Source: Simiduia aestuariiviva (GTDB taxonomy: Bacteria; Pseudomonadota; Gammaproteobacteria; Pseudomonadales; Cellvibrionaceae). Taken from it: a DNA stretch of 64,000 nucleotides. Shown one piece after another: positions 45,295 through 54,128 of this stretch. Made by a program: the position numbers and the translations under genes. The notes under the pieces were generated by a model. That model ran no database searches. It saw only the letters and a program-made list of their open reading frames with translations, and had not been told where the DNA came from. Numbering within the stretch: position 1 is the stretch's first letter; every line of letters starts with the position of its first letter. The stretch covers positions 485,348-549,347 of the forward strand of contig NZ_JACHXZ010000004.1 in NCBI RefSeq assembly GCF_014192475.1, read 5' to 3'.

Positions 45295-46116
45295 TCATTT
45301 CAATGTTCGCCAAACAAAACGAGCCAACACAAACAGTACTATCAACCCAATTAAACTTGGAATGCCAAACGCTATCGCCATTAATACAAAGGCGGTTCCC
45401 TTGGCAAAGTACTCGCCAAATTGGCTCAGTGACTTGCCAATGGGAGACCAAAAGGAGTCGTACTCTACAGTTTGCAGGTGCACGCTCACAATGGGTTGAT
45501 CGATGCGTTGATACAGGCGTGCCTTTTCTCCCTGTGCATATTCTAAGTCTGATTGCACACGCGATAATTCGGAGGCAACGCGAATCAGGGCATCTACTTC
45601 TTGTGCGGAATTTTGTTCCAATTGCTGCAGCTTATCGCGGTAGCTAATTAACATTTCAATGCGTTTGGAATTGTCCGCAACTTGGTTTTGCAGATCATCC
45701 GCCTGCGTGTTTTGCGATACGACCTGGCCGAGTGCTCCCGCTTTTTCAATTACTGTTGCAACGCGCTCTGGTGCCATGCGCATACGCACAAAAGCGTAGC
45801 TGAGGTCGCCCTGTTGTAAATTGGTTGCCAGTATTGTGCATTGCTCGAGACAAAAGCTTTTGATGTGCTCCGCTGCCGACATGATTTCATCCTTTGCCAC
45901 ACTGACGGTGATCTGGTGTTCAAAGGCCAAATAGGAATTTCCGCTCTGAAACTCGGGGGCCGCGATGGAGGTGTCGGCGTGCATTTTCATAGTCGACGCT
46001 CGAAGCGGGGCAGGCGCCTCCGCGTCGATCTGAGACCCTTCTGGCGAGCAACCTGCCGTGGCGAAAGCAAAGGCTAAAACTAAAACGGTGAGGCTAACGC
46101 GGTAAAAATGTTGCAT
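45295..46116 (-). CDS. DUF4349 lipoprotein
   Basis: 273 residues. Lipobox FATAGC with lipidated Cys near residue 23; a beta-rich part (about 65-135), a long coiled coil (about 140-205), and a C-terminal membrane segment (about 240-268) ending in basic residues, the layout of the DUF4349 family. Role unknown; probably spans the inner-membrane surface. Confidence 0.85.
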   Translation of the reverse strand: MQHFYRVSLTVLVLAFAFATAGCSPEGSQIDAEAPAPLRASTMKMHADTSIAAPEFQSGNSYLAFEHQITVSVAKDEIMSAAEHIKSFCLEQCTILATNLQQGDLSYAFVRMRMAPERVATVIEKAGALGQVVSQNTQADDLQNQVADNSKRIEMLISYRDKLQQLEQNSAQEVDALIRVASELSRVQSDLEYAQGEKARLYQRIDQPIVSVHLQTVEYDSFWSPIGKSLSQFGEYFAKGTAFVLMAIAFGIPSLIGLIVLFVLARFVWRTLK

Positions 46117-46229
46117 GACGTATCCTTAGCGCTGAATAACCGAGCCAGCATAGCAACCCATGTTGCCCACTGCTATGGCACAGTTTAACGTAGATTTTCG
46201 AATGCTTGTGGCTGCCGTTACTGATGCTG

Positions 46230-46835
46230 TTAATCCCGCTTGCTTGGGTCGTGCACAGGACTGTTCACGTAGGTCAACAGTTTTGGGTAGACCTCATTAA
46301 ATACTTCCGCCAGCTCAGCGTCTCGCGCCACAAGTACGGGCTCAATATTTGCGAGCAGTTCGGGCTTTGACAAGCGCCGTTGTAGGCTCGCTACCACGCC
46401 GTAAATGGTTGCCTTGTCGCCGTAGCGTTCAAATAATTTGTGGGATTGTGCACGCTCTAGAAAGCGCTGCGCGCCGCTCGGCATGCGCGCTTTAAACGGC
46501 CCCAGTTGGCGAAACACTTCGGTACAAAATAGGGCGAGTTCGGGTTGGTGCCATCGACTAAATTGTTGCGCCAGAAAGTGGTCGAACATGATATCGATAA
46601 CGGGCCCGGCTACACGTCGATAGCGCGGCCCGAGTAGCGCCATGGCTGTCGCGGTTTCTGGTTGCCTGTCTATCCAGGCATCGATGTCGCGGTGTCTGCG
46701 CACGCCCGCAATAACACCTGCGGGCCATTGCTCGGTGTGTTGGTGTAGTGGCCCCTTTAGCCAGTCGCCTAAAAAGCCGCCCGTGCGCACCTGCGCATCG
46801 CTACCGGAAAGTGCGAGATGAGCCAGATAGTTCAT
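46230..46835 (-). CDS. acpH: Acyl carrier protein phosphodiesterase
   Basis: 201 residues. MNYLAHLALSG and GGFLGDWLKGPL N-terminal motifs, and RHRDIDAWIDRQPE, belong to the AcpH (HD-like) family that removes 4'-phosphopantetheine from ACP. Starts 24 bases after the gshA stop on the same strand. Confidence 0.9.
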   Translation of the reverse strand: MNYLAHLALSGSDAQVRTGGFLGDWLKGPLHQHTEQWPAGVIAGVRRHRDIDAWIDRQPETATAMALLGPRYRRVAGPVIDIMFDHFLAQQFSRWHQPELALFCTEVFRQLGPFKARMPSGAQRFLERAQSHKLFERYGDKATIYGVVASLQRRLSKPELLANIEPVLVARDAELAEVFNEVYPKLLTYVNSPVHDPSKRD

Positions 46836-46859
46836 CCCGCACGCTCAGCCGTGCGGCGC

Positions 46860-48476
46860 CTAAAGGCAGTCGAACTTAGGTTTGTCACAGCAGGTGTATT
46901 GGGCGTAAAAATCGGCCAAATATTGTTCGAAGTCGCCGGTTTGATCGCGCTCCAGCTGGGCTTGCGCCGCCAGCGATGCCGCCGATTGCTTCTCAAACAG
47001 TGCGAGCGATTCGTCGGTGAGTGAACGCTCCCGAAAATATTCGGCGTGCTGATCGGCAAGGTCTTTGGCAAGTTGATAAAAAGTTTTGTTTTTAGCTTGC
47101 ATGTCGGCCAAGAGTTTGGCGGCCGGTGTTTGGTGGGGATCTTCAATGCGTGCACTCACTGCCGCCACTGCCTGAGAGAACTCTGCACAATCGGAGGCTT
47201 GATCTAACACTTGTGCGCTGTGTGCCATGCCCGTGAGTATTTCGTTGGCCCACTGATGCATGGATTTCTCTTGACCCGCTTGTTTCAGTGTCAGCTGCGG
47301 GTCGCGCCCCTGCTCGACGATGCGGCGCTGATTTTCTTGCATGTCAGCATATTCGCTTGGGTTCGTTTCCGGGCTTTCGTCCAACAGGCAAAACAGTAGA
47401 AACGCATCCATGAAATGCAGTTGTTCACGGGTGACGCCGAGCGGTTCGTAGGGATTTAAATCGACGCAGCGTACTTCAATGTATTCGACCCCGCGTGCAT
47501 GTAGTGCATTGAGTGCAGTTTCACCGCGTTGGCTCGTGCGCTTTGGGCGAATGGTGGAGTAAAACTCGTTTTCGATTTGTAGCAATGCGGTATTGAGTTG
47601 GTTGTAATTTCCCTGCGCATCTTTGAGACCGATGGCCTGATACTCTTTGTGTGGCAAGGTAATGGCGCCGCACAGCGTTTTCAGATAGGTATTGAGGTTG
47701 TTGTAGCACACCGTTAGCGAGGTTTGTGCATCACTTTGATAGCCCAAGTTACCCATGCGTAAGCTGGTGGCATAGGGCAGGTGTAAGCTGTGTTCATCGT
47801 CACCCACAGGCAATAATTTGTGGGATCGATTTTTCACGAAGCTGCGGCACACCGCCGGTGCCGCACCGTACACATACACCAGCAACCAAAAGTAGCGGCG
47901 GAAATTTCGGATTAAATCGAAATAACTTTGGGTTTTAAAATCTTGAAAGCTTAATGGGCTCTTCGCGCGGGCGTGCAGTGCGGCAATCAATTCATCGGAA
48001 AAAGAAAAATTGTAGTGCACGCCGGCAATGGTTTGCATGGCGCGACCATAGCGATGGCCCAAGCCAATTCGATAAGTGGTTTTCATGCGCCCGGTGTGGG
48101 AGTTGCCATAGCGCGCCACGGGGATGTCGGCGTCGGCGCCGATCATGCACGGCATGCTCGCACCCCACAGCACTTCCTCGCCCAAATGGCGATAGGTAAA
48201 GGTATGAATGTCGCTCAGCTGACCGAGCAGCGCATCGACACTGGTGTGCGGCTGAGTGATAAACTCAAGCAGCGCTTCACTGTAATCGGTGGTGATGTGC
48301 GGGTGGGTTAAGGTCGCGCCCAGCGCCTTCGGATGGTCTGTTTGCGCCAGTTTTCCGTCTGCGCCCACGCGCAGGCTTTCCTTTTCGAGGCCCCGGAGAA
48401 TCACTTTCAACAGGTGGGTGTTGCCGTTGGCCAACCAGGCCAGCTTATCTTTTAGGGCGTGCGAAAGGTTGGTCAA
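46860..48476 (-). CDS. gshA: Glutamate-cysteine ligase
   Basis: First step of glutathione synthesis. 538 residues of the gammaproteobacterial GshA class: LRGLEKESLRV, DYSEALLEFIT, PVARYGNSHTGRMKTTYRIGL, and YIEVRCVDLNPYEPLG are all present. Length is close to the 518 of Escherichia coli. Lies between acpH and a small unknown gene on the same strand. Confidence 0.96.
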   Translation of the reverse strand: MTNLSHALKDKLAWLANGNTHLLKVILRGLEKESLRVGADGKLAQTDHPKALGATLTHPHITTDYSEALLEFITQPHTSVDALLGQLSDIHTFTYRHLGEEVLWGASMPCMIGADADIPVARYGNSHTGRMKTTYRIGLGHRYGRAMQTIAGVHYNFSFSDELIAALHARAKSPLSFQDFKTQSYFDLIRNFRRYFWLLVYVYGAAPAVCRSFVKNRSHKLLPVGDDEHSLHLPYATSLRMGNLGYQSDAQTSLTVCYNNLNTYLKTLCGAITLPHKEYQAIGLKDAQGNYNQLNTALLQIENEFYSTIRPKRTSQRGETALNALHARGVEYIEVRCVDLNPYEPLGVTREQLHFMDAFLLFCLLDESPETNPSEYADMQENQRRIVEQGRDPQLTLKQAGQEKSMHQWANEILTGMAHSAQVLDQASDCAEFSQAVAAVSARIEDPHQTPAAKLLADMQAKNKTFYQLAKDLADQHAEYFRERSLTDESLALFEKQSAASLAAQAQLERDQTGDFEQYLADFYAQYTCCDKPKFDCL

Positions 48477-48508
48477 GGGCTACTCCTCGGGCCTGAGTGA
48501 AGTTTGGA

Positions 48509-48892
48509 TCATGGGGCCAGCGTGGTCTCGGTCTGGCTCGCGTCGGGTGTGGGATCCGCGGATTCTGCCGAGGAGCTTAGCGCGTCTGTATTGTCGCCGT
48601 CATCTGCCGTTTCGACCAGCAGGCTGGATTGCTCGGTAGTTCGTTCAGCTTTTGGCAGCGGTTCCGGCAGGGCGTCTTCAGGCACCTGTGGCAGCCCCTT
48701 TTCATTCAGGGGGCACTCCAACAAGTGTATGCGCTGGGTGTAGTCCTTGGCGTTAACTTCCACCTTTTGATTGATGGCTTCGTCTTTGTGGGGCGTGAGG
48801 TACAGACTCTTGAGGTCGGTGGCGTCTACCCACTCGCGCTGTTTATTCAGCAGCAGCTTGTTTTGATTTTGCAGTAGGAATGCAGTTTTCAT
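48509..48892 (-). CDS. Unrecognised protein with acidic low-complexity tail
   Basis: 127 residues. The first 65 are ordinary mixed sequence (KTAFLLQNQNKLLLNKQREWVDA...) and the last 60 are rich in Ser, Thr, Asp, Glu and Pro, likely disordered. No signal peptide or membrane segment. It lies 32 bases upstream of gshA on the same strand. The N-terminal half may bind nucleic acid or protein; no family assigned. Confidence 0.65.
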   Translation of the reverse strand: MKTAFLLQNQNKLLLNKQREWVDATDLKSLYLTPHKDEAINQKVEVNAKDYTQRIHLLECPLNEKGLPQVPEDALPEPLPKAERTTEQSSLLVETADDGDNTDALSSSAESADPTPDASQTETTLAP

Positions 48893-48926
48893 GGGAATCG
48901 ATTCGGCTCATATAAAAAACTGAGGG

Positions 48927-48948
48927 TTGCCCCCAATGATGGGGGCAA
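48927..48948. terminator. Hairpin after the MFP gene
   Basis: TTGCCCCC / GGGGGCAA stem with a 6-base loop, 36 bases past the MFP stop. It is nested in a wider inverted repeat ATTCGG (48901) / CCGAAT (48953). T-tract is on the far side, so termination strength is uncertain. Confidence 0.5.
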
Positions 48949-48983
48949 AAATCCGAATTGAAAGGGCTAGGCGAGCGGGTGGC

Positions 48984-50057
48984 TTAGCTGTTGCTCGCGA
49001 GCCCCTCAGTGGCGGCATGTTGTTTGATAATGTTCACGGTCTGGCCCTCCTGCAATCGCTCTGCGCCCCGTACGATGACGAGATCACCGGCGCTAAGGTT
49101 GCCGGTGATGGCGATCCGGCTGCCGTAGCCGTCGCCGGTCTGTACGGCAATGCGCTCAGCCTTGTCGTCTGTGCCCACTTTGAACACGTATATTTGGTGT
49201 TCGCGCAACACCAATGCATCGCGCGGGACCGTGAGCGAGGCTTGACGTTCGCCGTTGGGAAGTTCGACGCGCACCGCCTCGCCGATAATCCAGTTGGCAT
49301 CGGCCGCTATGCGCAGTTCCAGCATGCGAGAGCGCTCATCACCCACGGGCACTAGGCTGCGCACTTGGCTGGTGCGAGTCGCCTGCTGGCTCTTGATGGC
49401 CACCTCGGCACCGGGGCTCAAATAGCGCAGAGTGCCCAGCGGCGCCTGTGCCCGAATCTCCAGATTCTCGATGTTGGTGAGCCGCACTAGCGTTTCGCCC
49501 ACACCGATATGTTCACCCGGCTGGTGGTTGCGCGCCACTAGGATGCCGTCGAAGGGCGCTTTAATGTGGGTGCGCTCTAAGTCGTACTGCGTGCGCGCTA
49601 GGGCCACCTTGGCGGCTTGCAATTGTTGGCGCGTGGTATCGCGCTCCATGGTGAGTCGCTCCGATTCAGACTTAGAGGTGCTGTTGGTCTGCGCCAAGCG
49701 CTCGCTGCGCACGACTTGACGCTCCAAGAAGTCCAGGCTGACTTGTAAACGGGCCACATTGGCTTGATCGTTCTCCAATTGCAGCTGCCAGACGCGATCG
49801 TTCAGGCGCGCCAGTGTCTGCCCCTGGGTCACTTGGTCGCCCACTTCTGCAACCCACAGCAAATTGCCAGATATTTCGGCGGCGATGTTGGAATCTTGCC
49901 GGCTGATGACCGTACCGGGCACCCACACGGTGGGCGCTATGTCTCGTATTTGGGCCTCCGCCACTTCCACCGCCGCCGGCGGGCGCTGTTGCTGGGCAAA
50001 GGTGAGGGCGCTGGCTAAACACAGGCCCAGTGCTGTTATGGTTAGAAGTTGTTTCAT
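48984..50057 (-). CDS. RND efflux periplasmic adaptor (membrane fusion protein)
   Basis: 357 residues. Signal peptide to about residue 21; barrel-sandwich hybrid with VSRQDSNIAAEISG-type lipoyl half and IKAPFDGILVARNHQPGEHI second half, a helical hairpin of about 90 residues between them, then beta-barrel and membrane-proximal domains. Couples the adjacent RND pump to an outer-membrane channel, which is not encoded here. Confidence 0.9.
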   Translation of the reverse strand: MKQLLTITALGLCLASALTFAQQQRPPAAVEVAEAQIRDIAPTVWVPGTVISRQDSNIAAEISGNLLWVAEVGDQVTQGQTLARLNDRVWQLQLENDQANVARLQVSLDFLERQVVRSERLAQTNSTSKSESERLTMERDTTRQQLQAAKVALARTQYDLERTHIKAPFDGILVARNHQPGEHIGVGETLVRLTNIENLEIRAQAPLGTLRYLSPGAEVAIKSQQATRTSQVRSLVPVGDERSRMLELRIAADANWIIGEAVRVELPNGERQASLTVPRDALVLREHQIYVFKVGTDDKAERIAVQTGDGYGSRIAITGNLSAGDLVIVRGAERLQEGQTVNIIKQHAATEGLASNS

Positions 50058-50067
50058 GGCGTTTTCC

Positions 50068-53000
50068 TCAGGCCACAGATTTCAAATGACGAAGTTGGCT
50101 GCCGGGCGGAATATCGTGTGCTGACAGTTGGCCTTTTGCCCCCATGCGCAAGAAGCAGGGCAATAACACGAGGGTGAACACGGTGCTGACACTCATGCCG
50201 CCTACAATCACTGCCGCCAGTCCGCGATAGATGACGCTGCCCTCACCGGGCATGAGCAACAGTGGCAACATGCCAAACAAGCTAGTCAAGGTGCTCATAA
50301 AGATGGGCCGCAAGCGCAGCATCAGTGCCTGCTCCACCGCGAGGTGCCGATTCATGCCCTCGCGCTCGGCGGATCGGGTTTGATGCACCAGCAAAATGGC
50401 GTTGTTGACCACTAGCCCGAGCATGATCACGAAGCCAATCATGGTGAGCAGGTCTAGGGGTTGGAATCCCACCCAGTTGAGAATCTGCAGGGCGATCACG
50501 CCACCCACCATGGCCAGTGGCATGGCCAAGAGTACTAGCGCACTGTCTTTGGGCGAGCGAAAAAGTACGCTCATCAACAAAAACAGAATAAGCAGCGCAA
50601 CGGCAAAGTTTTCAGCCATGGTGCCAAGGGCTTGATTGAGATTGTCGGCGCTGCCGCCGTATTGCACATTGCCGCTGGCGAGCGCCTCCCGAATCTTGGG
50701 CTCCACCTCGGTGCGCAAGGTGGCGATAGCCTTCTCTAGGGACATGTCCTCGGGCGGCACCACCATGAGCGTCAAGGTGCGGCGGCGATCGATTCGGCGA
50801 ATTTGATTGGGCCCCACTGTGCGTTCGATGCTGGCCAGTTGGCTGAGCGGAACCACGGCGCCGCTCGGGGTCGCCAGCGGCAAACTGGCGAGCGTCTCTG
50901 GATCGTCCCAGCGCTGGGTGCGCAGTATCACGTCCATGCGTTTGACGGCATCGAAGTGCTCACCCACCCACAGCCCCTGCCCCAGCATCCGAATGACGGC
51001 GCCCATGTCGCGCCGGTTCCAGCCCAGCTCTTGCAGGGCGCGATCATTCGGCGTCAGTCTGAGTTCGGGCTCTGAGTCAGAGGTGCCGGGCTCGACCCGC
51101 GCCTGAGCCTGTGGAATGGCGTCGTTGACCCAGCCCACCGCTCGCTCGGCAACGTGTGCGAGCAATTTGGGGTCGGACGCTTGCAGGTGCAGGGGGACCG
51201 CGCGATTGCCACCAAATTGACCGAATAAATTGCCCTGCGCGCTAAAGGCTTGAGTATCGGGCAGGTTCACTGTGATTTCTTCGCGCACCACTTTAAGTAG
51301 GTCTTCTACCTTGGATTGATCCAGTGCGCGTGCGCCCATGGTGCCGCCGCCCGGCCATACCAGCACGTAGAAGTTCTTCAGCGCGGGCTCTTTTTCGCCG
51401 CGCATGTAGGGCCCCATGCGCTCGTTGATCACCGCGATGATTTCCTTTTCGATGGTGTCAATGTTGGTGGCCGGTGGAAAGCGGAAGAAGGTATCCACGG
51501 CATCCCGTTTCACCGGCGGTAGATAGTCCATCTCAGGTAGCAGTAGCCACATGGCCAGTAGCGGTGCGCTGATCAGTCCCGCGATCAGGCTCCAGCGCTG
51601 CTTGGGGGTGTGCGTTAGGCGCATGATCAAGCCCGTGATGCGCGTCCACAGTGGCAGGTTGTGGTCTTTGAGTCCGCCCTCTTTTAGCCATCTGGACGCC
51701 AACAGAGGCACCACGGTAATGGCCACCAATAGTGAAATACTGACGGCGATGGTGATGGTGAGGGCGAGATCGGAAAATAGCTGGCCTTCCACATCTTTCA
51801 AAAACACCACCGGCAAAAAGATGGCCACCGTGGTGGCTGTGGACGCGAGCAATGCGCCCCACACTTCGCTCGTGCCCTGCGTGGCACTGTCGTCGGGGTT
51901 TTGCTTTTGCTCGCGCAGGCGCACGACGTTTTCCAGCACCACGATCGCCGCATCCAAGACCATGCCCACGGCAAAGGCCAGCCCCGCCAAAGAGATGACA
52001 TTGAGCGTGCGACCCGTGAATTGCAGCACGATGAAGGTGGACAGCAGAGATATCGGAATACTCAGGGCCACAATGGCGGTGGCCCTCAACCGCCGCAAAA
52101 ACCACCAGAGCACACCCACGGCGAGCAATACGCCCAAAAAGATGTTGCTGGTAACGAGGTTGATGGCCCGGTAAATAAACACCGACGCATCGAAGGACTG
52201 CACCACGGTTAGATTGCGCGCCGCCACTGGGCCGTCGCGCAGCTCCGCCATTTTTGCTTTCACGGCGTTGAGCGTGGCCAGTACATTGGCACCACTTTCG
52301 CGCGTAATTTCAATGCCGATGGCGGGGTTGCCGTTTTGTGTGGCGAGACTAAAGCGATCGGGTTTGCGCACCGAGATGTCGGCAATGTCGCCCAGCGTGA
52401 TGGGCTTGCCGTCGCGCCAATCCAACACCATGCCGCCCAACTCTTCGGGTTTAAAGCGCCCCGCCATGCGCAGCGTGTATTGCCGTCGACCCACATCGAC
52501 CCGCCCGCCCGAGACGTCATTGGATTGGCTCACTAAACCCGCTACGGCAGGTAGCTGAATTCCCAGTTGCGCGGCGCGGTAGGGGTCAAAGCGAATTTGC
52601 AGTTCTTCCTGATTGCCGCCGCCGGCGCCGCCCACACGGGCGCTGGCCACGCCGGGTATGGATTCAATGGCGGGGCTAATGACTTCTTCGACAAAGGGAA
52701 TGTACTCATCGACCGGCGTGTCGTTGCCCGGCAGCACTTGCAGGAAATACCAGGTCAATGCGGGGCCACCGCTGCCGCCACCGCCAAGGCTGATAATGGG
52801 TTGTGTGGCGTCGCGCGGCAGTGGCTTGAGGCGATTCATGCGCGAGATCACGTCCAACAAGGTCTTCTGCATGTCGGTGTCCATGCTGAAGGTCAAGTTG
52901 ATCCACGCCCAACCCGCATTGGAGGAGGCCACCACCTCCTTGACGCCGGGCAAGCCTTGCAGCACTTCTTCAATGGGCTCCACGATCTCCGATTCCATCT

Positions 53001-53172
53001 CCTTGGGGCTGGCGGCACGCCAACCGGCCTGGATGTTAATCACAGGGTTTTCTATGTCGGGGAACAATTGAATCGGTAGCTTGGCTAAGCTAAAGAGGCC
53101 AAAGGCCACGGCGAAAACGATGGCGACAATCGCAGCAGGTGGATTGCGCAGCGTAGCTTTAGTGAAATTCAT
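50068..53172 (-). CDS. RND efflux transporter permease (HAE1-like)
   Basis: 1034 residues, 12 membrane segments and two large periplasmic loops. N-terminus NPPAAIVAIVFAVAFGLFSLAKLPIQLFPDIENP and the TM4 motif GMVLDAAIVVLENVVRLR, with one Asp of the usual proton-relay pair (the second is Ala). Proton-driven export of an unknown substrate. Ten bases separate it from the adaptor gene. It is preceded by a LytS/LytR-type pair on the same strand. Confidence 0.92.
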   Translation of the reverse strand: MNFTKATLRNPPAAIVAIVFAVAFGLFSLAKLPIQLFPDIENPVINIQAGWRAASPKEMESEIVEPIEEVLQGLPGVKEVVASSNAGWAWINLTFSMDTDMQKTLLDVISRMNRLKPLPRDATQPIISLGGGGSGGPALTWYFLQVLPGNDTPVDEYIPFVEEVISPAIESIPGVASARVGGAGGGNQEELQIRFDPYRAAQLGIQLPAVAGLVSQSNDVSGGRVDVGRRQYTLRMAGRFKPEELGGMVLDWRDGKPITLGDIADISVRKPDRFSLATQNGNPAIGIEITRESGANVLATLNAVKAKMAELRDGPVAARNLTVVQSFDASVFIYRAINLVTSNIFLGVLLAVGVLWWFLRRLRATAIVALSIPISLLSTFIVLQFTGRTLNVISLAGLAFAVGMVLDAAIVVLENVVRLREQKQNPDDSATQGTSEVWGALLASTATTVAIFLPVVFLKDVEGQLFSDLALTITIAVSISLLVAITVVPLLASRWLKEGGLKDHNLPLWTRITGLIMRLTHTPKQRWSLIAGLISAPLLAMWLLLPEMDYLPPVKRDAVDTFFRFPPATNIDTIEKEIIAVINERMGPYMRGEKEPALKNFYVLVWPGGGTMGARALDQSKVEDLLKVVREEITVNLPDTQAFSAQGNLFGQFGGNRAVPLHLQASDPKLLAHVAERAVGWVNDAIPQAQARVEPGTSDSEPELRLTPNDRALQELGWNRRDMGAVIRMLGQGLWVGEHFDAVKRMDVILRTQRWDDPETLASLPLATPSGAVVPLSQLASIERTVGPNQIRRIDRRRTLTLMVVPPEDMSLEKAIATLRTEVEPKIREALASGNVQYGGSADNLNQALGTMAENFAVALLILFLLMSVLFRSPKDSALVLLAMPLAMVGGVIALQILNWVGFQPLDLLTMIGFVIMLGLVVNNAILLVHQTRSAEREGMNRHLAVEQALMLRLRPIFMSTLTSLFGMLPLLLMPGEGSVIYRGLAAVIVGGMSVSTVFTLVLLPCFLRMGAKGQLSAHDIPPGSQLRHLKSVA

Positions 53173-53324
53173 GGTGGCAAATCCAATGACGAGGCACAGA
53201 TGCTGGTGAGGATTTCACCTTAGCAAAATAGCCTAGTGCGGGAGTGCCAATTGAGGTGTAGCGCAAATAAACTGCGGCCAGTGGAACGCGATGGCCGCGA
53301 TTAGATAGTTCGTGCGATCAGCGG

Positions 53325-54128
53325 CTATTTTAAAAAGGTGGAAACCTTGTCTTTGTAGCTGCGACTCATCTTTAGCTTGTCGCCACTGAGCAAGATTAAA
53401 TGGTATTCGCCGTTTATATGTGAGCTGATTTTCTCAATGCGCTTGATGTTGACGATGGTGGAGCGGTGCACGCGTTGAAACAGGGCGGGATTGAGTTGTT
53501 CTTCGAGGGCTTTCATGGTGATGCGCATCACGTGAATCACGCCGTTAACGTGTAAACACATATAGTCGCCAGCAGCGTCTACCCAATCGATATCAGCCAC
53601 CGGCACGAGGGTAATATTACCGCCATCTTTAACTGCAATTTTCTCCGGGTATTGCGCTGTGCCCTCATCGTCGGACAGCCATTGGTCCACCTGTGCGGGG
53701 TCTTTCTGCGTAATGCGGCCGATCACATCCAGCAACTGGGCTTTATCGGCAACGGCATTTTTGTGCTCGTACACTTCGCGTGCGCGACTCACGGCTTCAC
53801 GTAGGCGACTGTCTTCTATGGGCTTGAGCAGATAATCCACGGCGTGAATTTTAAAGGCATCGACGGCGTAGTGATCGAAAGCCGTGCAGAAAATAATCAT
53901 CGGCATATCGTCAGCTTGCAGGCTCCGAACCACATCAAAGCCGTCCATACCCGGCATTTGAATGTCGAGAAACACCAAGTCGGGAGACAGCTCGGGAATG
54001 GCCGCCAAGGCTTCGCTGCCATTGGTGCATTCACCCACAACTTCGACGCCCTCGATATCTGCGAGTCGCAATTTAAGTCCGCGCCGGCCCAGCGATTCGT
54101 CGTCCACAATGAGTGCCTTTAAAGTCAT
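53325..54128 (-). CDS. LytTR-family response regulator
   Basis: 267 residues. Receiver domain (about 1-120) with D9-D10, phosphoacceptor D55 (LVFLDIQMPGMDGFD) and the K in LLKPIED; LytTR DNA-binding domain (about 165-265; VPVADIDWVDAAGDYMCLHV, then FQRVHRSTIVNI). Overlaps the histidine kinase stop by 4 bases. Likely controls the adjacent RND genes or its own operon (inference). Confidence 0.9.
   Translation of the reverse strand: MTLKALIVDDESLGRRGLKLRLADIEGVEVVGECTNGSEALAAIPELSPDLVFLDIQMPGMDGFDVVRSLQADDMPMIIFCTAFDHYAVDAFKIHAVDYLLKPIEDSRLREAVSRAREVYEHKNAVADKAQLLDVIGRITQKDPAQVDQWLSDDEGTAQYPEKIAVKDGGNITLVPVADIDWVDAAGDYMCLHVNGVIHVMRITMKALEEQLNPALFQRVHRSTIVNIKRIEKISSHINGEYHLILLSGDKLKMSRSYKDKVSTFLK

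Noticed and set aside
51551-52174. 207-residue plus-strand ORF inside the RND gene
   Set aside because: Shadow of the minus-strand transporter.
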